This document shows, in pieces, positions 24,985 to 32,421 of a DNA stretch of 64,000 nucleotides (positions are counted from its first letter, which is position 1; every line of letters starts with the position of its first letter). Origin of the DNA: Streptomyces sp. CGMCC 4.7035 (GTDB lineage Bacteria; Actinomycetota; Actinomycetes; Streptomycetales; Streptomycetaceae). Below the pieces are notes generated by a model that ran no database searches, was not told the DNA's origin, and saw only the letters and a program-made list of their open reading frames with translations. The position numbers were made by a program, and so were the translations under genes. The DNA lies in contig NZ_CP134053.1 of assembly GCF_031583065.1 (NCBI RefSeq), positions 2,976,001 to 3,040,000 of the forward strand. Direction: 5' to 3'.

Positions 24985-25204
24985 AGGGGTGGTGGGTCGG
25001 CTCGGTTCGTCGGCCGCCGGCCGTGCATGGCCGAGCGCGCCCACGCGGCGAGCCGTGCAATTTCACAGCCTCGCGCCCCTGAAGATGCGCCGGAGGCGCC
25101 CCCGGACGCAATTCGCGTAATGCCACACATCACGACCGGCCGTGGTCGTACGGTGGTTGTGGCGGTACAGATCTTGTGGAGTCGGGGGAGAGGGAGCCTG
25201 GGCC

Positions 25205-27694
25205 ATGGACCGTGGCACCGAGACGGGCGAGCGACCCGGCCCCTTGTCGGAAGACGGCTCGATGGAACACGCCGCGGCCGGCCGCATCCCGTTGGCCGTG
25301 GTCGTGGTGGACGGCGACGGACTGGTCTCGCACTGGAGCCGGGGCGCGCGGCAGTTGTTCGGCACTCCCAGGGACGACGCGATCGGCCGGTCCGCCCTGG
25401 ATCTGCTGCCCGTCTCCGGCGCCCTGCCCGAGGACGATGAGAACGGAACCTACGGAACCTACGGAACCTACGGGGCCTACGCGGCGTACGACGGACTCGG
25501 CCCCGGCCTGGAGTCCTCGCTCGACGGACGGCTGTCCTACCCGGCCGCGGGACGCGCCCGCCTCTCCGTGCCGGACCGCGACCGCGTGGACGTACTGTGG
25601 TGGGCGTACCCCCTGGTGGGTCCGGGCCCTGAGCGGCTGCTGGTGCTGGCCGCCGACGCCGGTGTGCTGCACCACCCGGACCGGAACGCGGAGGTCGAGC
25701 GCATCGCGCCCGGCTTCGCCCTGCACACCGACTTCCCCGGTGCGGAGGAACTCGCCCGCCAACTGCCCCAGATCCTGCCCAGCATGAGCGTCGGCGAGAG
25801 CGCCCGCATCGTCGCGCAGGTCCTCGAACTGGGCTATCCCATCCTGGAGTTCAGCCAGAACGACCGGGTCCCCGTCACCCCCGACTGGGGCGTGCCCCGG
25901 CGCGCGGAGCGCAAGGCGCGCCGCGCGCGGGCGGCACGTGCCGTGGCGGCCGGGCGGCCGTTGCCGGACGACCTCCAGGACGAGGGCGAGGACCTGGAGT
26001 ACGCCGCGGTGCGCGAGCGCCTGGAGTTCCTCAACGAGGTCAGCGGGAAGATCGGCACATCGCTCGATCTGTCCCGCACCATCGTCGAGGTCAGCAAGGC
26101 CGTCGTGCCCCGCTTCACGGACGTGGCCGGCACGTATCTGCGTGAACAGGTCGTCGCGGGCGAGGGGTTCCCCGAGGGCGTGCCCGACACGACCACCATG
26201 TGGCACCGGGTTGCCGTCGAACACACTGACGAGCCGGGCCGCTGGGACGACGTCGTGCCCGTCGGCGAGGCCATGCCGTTCCCGGCGCACACGCCCTTCT
26301 TCCAGTGCATGACCACCGGCGAGCCCGTCCTCGTGCCGCGCATCAGTGAGGAGATGGGGCACGTCATCGCCTCCCAGTTCGACAAGCGTGACATCCGGCC
26401 CCTCATCAACCACCGCTCCATGCTGGTCGTGCCCCTGAAGGCGCGCAACGTGGTGCTCGGCTTCATGATCCTGCTGCGCCACCCGGAGCGCGCCGAATTC
26501 AACGACATGGACCGGGTCACCGGCGCCGAACTGGCCGCCCGCGCGGGCCTCGTGCTCGACAACGCGCGCATGTACACGTTCCAGGAGAACGTCGCGGAGA
26601 CCCTCCAGGACAGCATGCTGCCGCATATCGCGCCCCGCATGACGGGCTGCGACATCGCCACCCGCTACCTCCCCGGCACCCTGCTCGGACGCGTTGGCGG
26701 CGACTGGTTCGACTCCGTGAAGCTTCCCGGTGCCCGCACCGCCCTGGTTGTCGGCGACGTCATGGGCCACGGCCTCAACTCAGCCGCAATGATGGGCCAG
26801 TTGCGTACGGCCGTACAGACCATGGCCGCCCTCGACCTGCCGCCGGGCCAACTGCTGCGCAACCTCGACGACCTCGCCCAGCGGCTCGGCGACACCTACC
26901 TCGCGACCTGTCTGTACGCCGTCTACGACCCGATCGCGAGCGAGCTGCACATCGCCAACGCGGGCCACATCCCGCCCGTGATCGTCCACGCCGACGACGG
27001 GCGCAGCGAACTGCTCGACCTGCCCACGGGCGCGCCGATCGGCGTCGGCGGGGTGCCGTTCGAGTCGGTACGCGTGCGGGTGGCGCCCGGCGACCGGCTG
27101 GTGATGTGCACCGACGGCCTGGTCGAGATGCGCGGCGAGGACATCGGCGTCGGCCTCGCGACGCTGTGCGAGTCCGCCGCGCACCCCGCGGCCTCCATGG
27201 ACGACGCCTGCGACACGATCATCCGTGCCCTCGCTGTGACATTTTCAGAAGCGGGCCATGGCGGACGCAAGGACGACGTGGCGCTGCTGATGGCCCGGCT
27301 CAACGGCATCGAGCCCGAGGACGTCGCCGTACGGCGGTTCGCCCTCGACCCGATCGAGGTGGGTCGGGCCCGCGCCGTGGTCCGCGAACAGCTCCACGAG
27401 TGGGGGCTGAACCCGCTCGCCGACAACGCGGAGCTGATGGTCGGCGAGTTGGTCACCAACGCGGTACGGCACGCCCACAGCCGCCAGGTCGAACTGCGCC
27501 TGGTGCGCGGTGACACCCTGTTGTGCGAGGTGGACGACGACGACCACACCCTGCCCACGCTGCTCAGCACGGGGCCCGACCACGAGTTCGGCCGGGGACT
27601 GCGCGTGGTCAGCACGCTGGCCCGAGAGTGGGGGACCAGCCGTACGAGCGCCGGCAAGACGGTGTGGTTCGAACTGACGCTGCCGCGCCGCTGA
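25205..27694 (+). CDS. PAS-GAF-PP2C (SpoIIE) phosphatase with C-terminal anti-sigma-type kinase domain
   Basis: An 829-residue cytoplasmic regulator. Domain order: PAS-like sensor (about 20-150, starting IPLAVVVVDGDGLVSHWS), a linker with Lys/Arg-rich helix (RRAERKARRARAARAVA), GAF (about 290-460), PP2C/SpoIIE phosphatase (about 480-700; metal motifs VGGDWFD, VVGDVMGHG, MCTDGLVE and GRKDDVALLM) and an RsbW-like HATPase domain (about 705-825; N-box ELMVGELVTNAVRHA and G-box GRGLRVVSTLA). These proteins dephosphorylate anti-anti-sigma factors and may phosphorylate them too. The ATG at 25205 has GAGGGAG upstream. Residues 81-95 come from a 9-bp repeat and form GTYGTYGTYGAYAAY. Confidence 0.92.
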   Translation: MDRGTETGERPGPLSEDGSMEHAAAGRIPLAVVVVDGDGLVSHWSRGARQLFGTPRDDAIGRSALDLLPVSGALPEDDENGTYGTYGTYGAYAAYDGLGPGLESSLDGRLSYPAAGRARLSVPDRDRVDVLWWAYPLVGPGPERLLVLAADAGVLHHPDRNAEVERIAPGFALHTDFPGAEELARQLPQILPSMSVGESARIVAQVLELGYPILEFSQNDRVPVTPDWGVPRRAERKARRARAARAVAAGRPLPDDLQDEGEDLEYAAVRERLEFLNEVSGKIGTSLDLSRTIVEVSKAVVPRFTDVAGTYLREQVVAGEGFPEGVPDTTTMWHRVAVEHTDEPGRWDDVVPVGEAMPFPAHTPFFQCMTTGEPVLVPRISEEMGHVIASQFDKRDIRPLINHRSMLVVPLKARNVVLGFMILLRHPERAEFNDMDRVTGAELAARAGLVLDNARMYTFQENVAETLQDSMLPHIAPRMTGCDIATRYLPGTLLGRVGGDWFDSVKLPGARTALVVGDVMGHGLNSAAMMGQLRTAVQTMAALDLPPGQLLRNLDDLAQRLGDTYLATCLYAVYDPIASELHIANAGHIPPVIVHADDGRSELLDLPTGAPIGVGGVPFESVRVRVAPGDRLVMCTDGLVEMRGEDIGVGLATLCESAAHPAASMDDACDTIIRALAVTFSEAGHGGRKDDVALLMARLNGIEPEDVAVRRFALDPIEVGRARAVVREQLHEWGLNPLADNAELMVGELVTNAVRHAHSRQVELRLVRGDTLLCEVDDDDHTLPTLLSTGPDHEFGRGLRVVSTLAREWGTSRTSAGKTVWFELTLPRR
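25445..25471 (+). repeat. Three tandem 9-bp repeats inside the phosphatase gene
   Basis: GGAACCTAC is repeated three times exactly, then decays into GGGGCCTAC and GCGGCGTAC. Because the unit is a multiple of three, copy number change keeps the reading frame and would lengthen or shorten a Gly-Thr-Tyr linker after the PAS domain. Confidence 0.9.
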
Positions 27695-27744
27695 TACGTC
27701 ATCGGTTGTCACACCGGTCCGTCACCGCACCCCGGGGCGCGAGG

Positions 27745-27777
27745 GGCGTGCGAGAGGCGTGCGGGCGGCGTGCGAAC
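27745..27777 (+). repeat. Three tandem 11-bp direct repeats upstream of the methyltransferase
   Basis: Units GGCGTGCGAGA, GGCGTGCGGGC and GGCGTGCGAAC lie head to tail, with a decayed fourth GGCGCACGCAC. An 11-bp period keeps sites on one face of the helix, as for a cooperatively bound regulator. Confidence 0.6.
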
Positions 27778-27920
27778 GGCGCACGCACCACGTTCGGGGT
27801 ACGTGGCACCAAGGAGCAGTGAAGGAATGCGCCGGACGCTTGTCGCGTCGCCCCAGGCGCGATAAACCGATCTCGCCCGCCACCTCCGGCGGGTTGCGGT
27901 CGCAATCCGGGGAGTTGGGC

Positions 27921-28658
27921 ATGAGCGTGACGAGTCGGTACAGAGAAGCCTGGGAGGGCTTCTGGCGCGAGGCCCCCGACGAACCCGGGGCCGTGCTCTG
28001 GGACGCCGGTCCGGCGCTGACCGCCGGAGTCCACCTCCCCTTGTTCGAACCGCTGTTGACGGACGCTGCCCTGCCCCTCGTGGACCTCGGCTGCGGAAAC
28101 GGCACCCAGACCCGCTTCCTGGCCGACCGCTTCCCGCATGTCGTCGGCGCAGACCTGTCGTCCTCGGCCCTCGATCACGCCCGGCGCGCCGACCCCGCGG
28201 GCCGGGCCGGATACCGTCTGCTGGACGCGTCGGAGAAGAGCGAGACCGAAACGCTGCACACCGAACTCGGCGACGCCAACGTCTACATGCGGGGTGTGCT
28301 CCACCAGTGCGAGCCCGACGACCGGCAGCCGCTCGTCGACGGCATCGCGACGCTGGTGGGGGAGCGGGGCCGGGTCTTCCTCGTCGAGCTCGCCGAGGCG
28401 GCGGGACTCGTCCTGAAGGGCCTGGCCCAGAGCGCCGAGGGCCCACCGGCCAAGCTCGCCCCGATCTTCCGGCACGGCATCGCTCCCGGCGAGGTGGCGA
28501 ACGCTGCGGTGCCCGAGTATCTGCGGGCGGCGGGTCTCACGGTCCTGGCGAGCGGCGAACTGCCGCTGATCACCACGGAGTACACGACCGACGGCACACG
28601 CATCGAGCTGCCGTCGAGGTGGATGGTGGCGGGCCGCCCGACCAGCCCGTCGGGCTGA
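27921..28658 (+). CDS. Class I SAM-dependent methyltransferase
   Basis: A 245-residue methyltransferase of unknown substrate. Motif I is LVDLGCGNGTQTRFLADRF, motif II VVGADLSSSALDHAR and motif post-I/III region NVYMRGVLHQCEPDD are all in order for a Rossmann-fold enzyme. No membrane segments. The ATG at 27921 follows GGGGAG by six bases; longer in-frame starts upstream would run into the 11-bp repeats. It is divergent from nothing nearby and followed by G-rich palindromes before the convergent LacI gene. Could act on a small metabolite or tRNA; context does not say. Confidence 0.82.
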   Translation: MSVTSRYREAWEGFWREAPDEPGAVLWDAGPALTAGVHLPLFEPLLTDAALPLVDLGCGNGTQTRFLADRFPHVVGADLSSSALDHARRADPAGRAGYRLLDASEKSETETLHTELGDANVYMRGVLHQCEPDDRQPLVDGIATLVGERGRVFLVELAEAAGLVLKGLAQSAEGPPAKLAPIFRHGIAPGEVANAAVPEYLRAAGLTVLASGELPLITTEYTTDGTRIELPSRWMVAGRPTSPSG

Positions 28659-28693
28659 TAAATCAGCCCCTCCGGCGTTTGACGAGCGGGGTC

Positions 28694-28758
28694 CGGGGCG
28701 GAGCCCCGCAGGGGTGCAGGGGCGGAGCCCCTGGCGGGGTCGAAGGGGCGGAGCCCCT
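28694..28758. repeat. Three dispersed copies of a GGGGCGGAGCCCC palindrome
   Basis: Hairpin units at 28694-28708 (cGGGGCGGAGCCCCg), 28718-28732 and 28744-28758 (aGGGGCGGAGCCCCt, identical). They fill the gap between two convergent genes and may act together as a terminator; similar GC palindromes are common between convergent Streptomyces genes. Confidence 0.75.
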
Positions 28759-28852
28759 GGGGATGGGACGGGTAGGGGCGGCGGGGGCGAAAAACCCCGC
28801 AAGGCCGTGCTCGCGCCACTCTCGTGGTGCGCCGCAGCAAGGGGTCGGCCTC

Positions 28853-29860
28853 CTAGGCCGTCCCGCCCGGCGCCCCCGTCGTCCCCCTGACCTCCAGGGA
28901 CGGCGTCGTGAGCACCAGCTCCGCGGGCCGGGCCGGGTCGGCGATGCGGTCGAGCAGGCGCTGGGCGGCGCGGCGCCCCACGTCGTGGCTGCCATTGTCC
29001 ACCGTGGTGAGCCACAGGTGCCGCAGGCGTGAGAGGGAGGTGTTGTCGTAGCCGACGAGGGAGAGGTCGCGCGGCACCTGGAGCCCGAGTTCCTCGGCCG
29101 CCGACAGGGCGCCGACACACGCTATGTCGTTGAACGCGAAGAGGGCGGTGGGGCGTTCGCGGGCGCTGAGGAGGCGGACCGTGGCCCGGTAGCCGCCTTC
29201 CTCCGTCAGGTCGCCCTGTTCCACGATCGCCGTGTCCGCCAGCCCGTGCTCGCGCATCACCGTCTCGAAGCTGCGCCGCCGCAGCTCGCCGACCACTCCC
29301 TGACCGGCGATATGGGCGATACGGCGGTGGCCCAGGCCGATGAGGTGCTCGGTGGCCAGGCGGGCGCCGTGCTCGTCGTCGCCCGCGACGATGTCGACCG
29401 CTGGAAGTACCGGCTCGCGGGCCCCCGCGACGACGGTGGGAATCCGGGCGGCCGCCTCCCGCAGTGCCTCGGAGGGCGGCAGTGTGCCGACGGCGACCAG
29501 ACCGTCGACCCGCAGGTCCGTGAAGGTGCGGGTGAGGTCCTCGCCGAGGCGCCGGTTGAGGTGGCCGTCGGCGAGCAGCATGTGCAGGCCAAAGTCGTGG
29601 AGCCGGGAGTTGAGGCCGTCGAGCAGTTCCACGAACCAGGGGTTGCGCATGTCGTTCAGCAGGACGCCGACCGTACGGGTGCGCCGTTCGCTGAGGCTGC
29701 GCGCCGCGGCGTTTGGCCGGTAACCCAGCTCCTCGACGGCTGCCAGCACGGCCTGTCGTTTCTCGGGGCGCACCTGGTCGGAGCCGCGCAGCACCAGGGA
29801 GACCAGTGACTTCGACACTCCGGCTCGGTCGGCCACATCGCGGATCGTCGGTGGTCTCAT
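28853..29860 (-). CDS. LacI-family transcriptional repressor
   Basis: A 335-residue repressor. Residues 4-52 form the LacI HTH and hinge (TIRDVADRAGVSKSLVSLVL ... ELGYRPNAAARSL), the rest a periplasmic-binding-protein-like sugar-sensing domain (VGVLLNDMRNPWFVELLDGL, IVAGDDEHGARLATEHLIGLGH, FAFNDIACVGAL). The start at 29860 has no RBS; instead AACGGT, within a LacI-type operator, ends six bases before the ATG, so the mRNA is probably leaderless and autorepressed. It is divergent from the oxidoreductase gene at 29994 with a 134-base gap holding two matching operators. Probably senses an inositol- or sugar-type ligand. Confidence 0.9.
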   Translation of the reverse strand: MRPPTIRDVADRAGVSKSLVSLVLRGSDQVRPEKRQAVLAAVEELGYRPNAAARSLSERRTRTVGVLLNDMRNPWFVELLDGLNSRLHDFGLHMLLADGHLNRRLGEDLTRTFTDLRVDGLVAVGTLPPSEALREAAARIPTVVAGAREPVLPAVDIVAGDDEHGARLATEHLIGLGHRRIAHIAGQGVVGELRRRSFETVMREHGLADTAIVEQGDLTEEGGYRATVRLLSARERPTALFAFNDIACVGALSAAEELGLQVPRDLSLVGYDNTSLSRLRHLWLTTVDNGSHDVGRRAAQRLLDRIADPARPAELVLTTPSLEVRGTTGAPGGTA

Positions 29861-29863
29861 GTG

Positions 29864-29875
29864 TGGACCGTTCCA
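29864..29875 (-). promoter_or_regulatory. LacI-type operator O1 overlapping the lacI -10 element
   Basis: TGGACCGTTCCA is a near-perfect 12-bp palindrome (one mismatched pair). On the minus strand it contains AACGGT, the -10-like hexamer of the repressor gene, so binding would block its own transcription. Confidence 0.6.
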
Positions 29876-29912
29876 TAAGTCCGGTGCCCTTGTCAAAGGA
29901 GGGGCGAAGGGA

Positions 29913-29941
29913 TTGACAACTGCTGTAACGGGACTCAGTGT
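29913..29941 (+). promoter_or_regulatory. Promoter of the Gfo/Idh/MocA oxidoreductase gene
   Basis: TTGACA (29913-29918) and CAGTGT (29936-29941) are 17 bases apart, pointing to the oxidoreductase at 29994. On the other strand another TTGACA (29891-29896) lies 18 bases from AACGGT, the repressor promoter. Confidence 0.6.
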
Positions 29942-29957
29942 GAGCCGAGGCAGGCTC

Positions 29958-29969
29958 TGGACCGGTCCA
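29958..29969 (+). promoter_or_regulatory. LacI-type operator O2 downstream of the oxidoreductase promoter
   Basis: TGGACCGGTCCA is a perfect 12-bp palindrome sharing 11 of 12 bases with O1, 94 bases from it. It begins about 16 bases after the -10 element, so a bound repressor would act as a roadblock; looping with O1 is possible. Confidence 0.65.
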
Positions 29970-29993
29970 AAGCAGGGGAAGGAAAGGGCAGTC

Positions 29994-31148
29994 ATGGTGA
30001 GTACGCTCGGCGTCGCCGTCGTCGGATTCGGCTGGATGGGACGGGTGCACACGCAGGCCTATCTCCGCGTACCGCACCACTTCCCGCAGCTGTCCCTGCG
30101 GCCCGAACTGGTCGCCGTCGCCGACGAGGTGCCCGGCCGGGCCGAGGAGGCCGCCGCGCGGTACGGCTTCGCCACCGCGGCCCGGGACTGGCGCGAGATC
30201 GCCGCCGACCCCCGGGTGCGGGCGGTGAGCATCGCCGCCCCGAACTTCCTGCACCGGGAGATCGGCGTCGCCATGGCCGAGGCGGGCAAGCACATCTGGA
30301 TCGAGAAGCCGGTCGGCCTGACCGCCGAGGACGCCCGCGCGGTCGCGGGTGCCGTCGCCAAGGCCGGCGTGCAGGGCACGGTCGGCTTCAACTACCGGGG
30401 CGCGCCCGCCGTCGCCGCCGCCCGCGAGCTGATCGCCTCCGGCGGGATCGGCACGGTCACCCATGTGCGGATCAGGTTGTTCAGCGACTACGCCGCCCAT
30501 CCCGAGGGCGCTCTGACCTGGCGGTACGAGCGGGAGCGCGGCGGCAGCGGAGTGTTGGGCGACCTTGCCTCGCACGGTGTGGACCTGGCCCGCCACCTCC
30601 TCGGCGAGATCGAGTCGCTGGCCGCCGACACCGCCGTCTTCATCCCCGAGCGTGCCCGCCCCACCGGCGCCACCGCCGGGCACACCCGCGCGACGGGCGG
30701 CGAACCGGGCCCGGTCGAGAACGAGGACTACGTGAACTGCCTGCTGCGCTTCGCCTCCGGCGCCCGCGGCGTCCTGGAGGCCTGCCGGGTCTCGGTCGGC
30801 GAGCAGAACAACTACGGCTTCGAGGTCCACGGCACCAAGGGCGTGGTGTTCTGGGACTTCCGCCGCATGGGCGAACTCGGCGTCAGCCGGGGCACCGCGT
30901 ACCAGGACCAGCCGGTGAGCACCGTGTACGTGGGCCCCGGGGACGGCGAGTACGCCGCCTTCCAGCCGGGCGCGGCCAACGCCATGGGCTACGACGACCT
31001 GAAGGTCATCGAGGCGCACAATTTCCTGCGCTCGGTCGAGGAGGGCACCGCCCACGGCGCCACCCTCGACGACGCCGTGCACACCGCCGCCGCGCTGGAC
31101 GCCATGAGCCGCTCCGCCGAGCGGCGCGGGTGGGTGGACCTGACGTGA
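29994..31148 (+). CDS. Gfo/Idh/MocA-family oxidoreductase
   Basis: A 384-residue NAD(P)-dependent dehydrogenase. N-terminal Rossmann fold with VAVVGFGWMGRVHTQAY, the family motif IEKPVGLT (catalytic Lys in EKP) and C-terminal alpha/beta domain with GDLASHGVDLARHLLG. Known members of this family oxidise inositols or sugars. It is under the divergent LacI repressor (two palindromic operators between them), and neighbours the inositol island, so an inositol isomer such as scyllo-inositol is a fair guess. GGGGAAGGAAAG precedes the ATG. Its transcript probably ends at the hairpin at 31255. Confidence 0.88.
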   Translation: MVSTLGVAVVGFGWMGRVHTQAYLRVPHHFPQLSLRPELVAVADEVPGRAEEAAARYGFATAARDWREIAADPRVRAVSIAAPNFLHREIGVAMAEAGKHIWIEKPVGLTAEDARAVAGAVAKAGVQGTVGFNYRGAPAVAAARELIASGGIGTVTHVRIRLFSDYAAHPEGALTWRYERERGGSGVLGDLASHGVDLARHLLGEIESLAADTAVFIPERARPTGATAGHTRATGGEPGPVENEDYVNCLLRFASGARGVLEACRVSVGEQNNYGFEVHGTKGVVFWDFRRMGELGVSRGTAYQDQPVSTVYVGPGDGEYAAFQPGAANAMGYDDLKVIEAHNFLRSVEEGTAHGATLDDAVHTAAALDAMSRSAERRGWVDLT

Positions 31149-31529
31149 GCGCTGTCCGCGCGGAGTGATCAACACGGTCGGCGTGGGCACCGCTCCCGCG
31201 ACCCTCCGAGCCGGGTGCATGCGGCGGCCGCAGACGCCGTCCCCGTGAGGCCCTGGCCCGGCGCGGGCCGGAGGTCGGGCGCAGTCGTTTACGAACCGCT
31301 CGGCGTACGAGAACGCCAATCGCACAATCCTCCAGCGTGCGGACCGTTTCGCAGCGGTCTCGCGGTCCAGGAGGGCGAGCCCCCGTCCGCTAAGGGCGGC
31401 GGCACTGTGGACACCTCGGATGGACCAGGCGAGCGCGCCCTGGCCCCGGCGGCCGCTGAACTCGCCCCGCACCGCGGGTTCGCGAGGTTGTGGTGCGCTC
31501 GCCAGGGACCTTGGGGCTCGATCGGCCGG
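31149..31529. other. Gene-free region downstream of the oxidoreductase
   Basis: I see no gene with convincing start, RBS and codon pattern in these 381 bases. The only clear structure is a hairpin GGCCCG-GCG-CGGGCC at 31255-31269, a candidate terminator for the oxidoreductase. Third-position GC bias is weaker than in flanking genes, consistent with non-coding or decayed DNA. Confidence 0.5.
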
Positions 31530-32285
31530 TCAGGACCGCACCAGCAGCTGGAAGTCGAAGGCGTACCGCGAGGCGCGGTAGATGTGGGTGCCGTACTCGA
31601 CCGCGCGGCCGGTGTCGTCGTACGCCGTGCGCTGCATCGTGAGCAGGGCGGCGCCCTCCGGCTCGGCCAGGCGTTGTGCCTCCTTGGCGGTGGCGCTACG
31701 GGCGCCGACGGTCTGGCGGGCGCTGTGCAGGGTGATGCCCGCGCTCCGCATCATCCGGTACAGCCCGGTCGATTCGAGCGTCCTTGTGTCGAGGTCCAGC
31801 AGCCCCACCGGGACGTAGTTGGACAGGAACGCCACCGGTTCACCGTGGGTGAGGCGCAGCCGCTCCATGTGGTGGACGTCGGCGCCCTCGGCGATGCCCA
31901 GGGCCGCCGCGACCTCGGCGGAGGCCTGTTCGACCTCGTTGCGCACCACCTGGGTCGCGGGCTTCTGCCCGGAGGCCTCCAGGTCGTCGTACAGGCTGCT
32001 GAGCTCCAGGGGGCGCTTGACCTGGCTGTGCACCACCTGGGTGCCCACCCCGCGGCGGCGGACCAGGAGGCCCTTGTCGACCAGTGACTGGATGGCCTGG
32101 CGGACCGTGGGCCGGGACAGACCGAGCCGGCCGGCGAGGTCGATCTCGTTGCCCAGCAGACTGCCCGGGCCCAGCACACCGTGCTCGATCGCCGCCTCCA
32201 GCTGCTGGGCCAGCTGATAGTAGAGCGGGACCGGGCTGCTGCGGTCGAGGGCGAAGTTCAGGGCCGCTGGGGAGGAAGTGGTCAC
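31530..32285 (-). CDS. GntR-family (HutC/UTRA) regulator, probable inositol repressor
   Basis: A 251-residue GntR regulator. Residues 15-80 form the winged helix (VPLYYQLAQQLEAAIEHG, LSRPTVRQAIQSLVDKGLL, RRRGVGTQV), and the remainder is a UTRA ligand domain (DVHHMERLRLTHGEPVAFL, LLTMQRTAYDDTGRAVEYG). It stands at the downstream edge of the iol gene block; GntR-type repressors of inositol genes are known in Streptomyces, so control of this island is likely. GTG 32285 is preferred: a CATATT -10-like element ends eight bases ahead, there is no RBS, and TTGACAGG/TTGTCA motifs lie upstream. An ATG at 32330 would put those motifs inside the gene. Confidence 0.85.
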   Translation of the reverse strand: MTTSSPAALNFALDRSSPVPLYYQLAQQLEAAIEHGVLGPGSLLGNEIDLAGRLGLSRPTVRQAIQSLVDKGLLVRRRGVGTQVVHSQVKRPLELSSLYDDLEASGQKPATQVVRNEVEQASAEVAAALGIAEGADVHHMERLRLTHGEPVAFLSNYVPVGLLDLDTRTLESTGLYRMMRSAGITLHSARQTVGARSATAKEAQRLAEPEGAALLTMQRTAYDDTGRAVEYGTHIYRASRYAFDFQLLVRS

Positions 32286-32293
32286 AGGGGGAG

Positions 32294-32346
32294 AATATGC
32301 GTCGCGCTGCTTGACAGGAACCCTTGTCATGAGAATGTCCTGACAA
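32294..32346 (-). promoter_or_regulatory. Promoter and candidate operator of the GntR gene
   Basis: CATATT (minus strand, 32294-32299) is a likely -10. Upstream are TTGACAGG (32311-32318), TTGTCA (32324-32329) and TGACAA (32341-32346); the last two make an inverted repeat with an 11-base spacer. TTGACAGG is also present in both arms of the iol intergenic repeat, which hints at one shared regulator. Confidence 0.45.
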
Positions 32347-32421
32347 TCGGTCCTGATGCGGGCCTGGGACGGCCGGTGCGGGAGGACGACACATGGCCTC
32401 CCGCACCGGCCGCCGCTCGCA

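Noticed and set aside
25132..25152. ACGACC...GGTCGT hairpin upstream of the PP2C phosphatase
   Set aside because: Short stem in a GC-rich leader, likely chance; no -35/-10 pair could be tied to it.
27699..31472. A 1257-residue open frame on the minus strand
   Set aside because: It is a shadow of high GC in the opposite frame: it covers the methyltransferase, LacI and oxidoreductase genes, has Arg/Pro/Gly/Ala-heavy composition and no recognisable domains.
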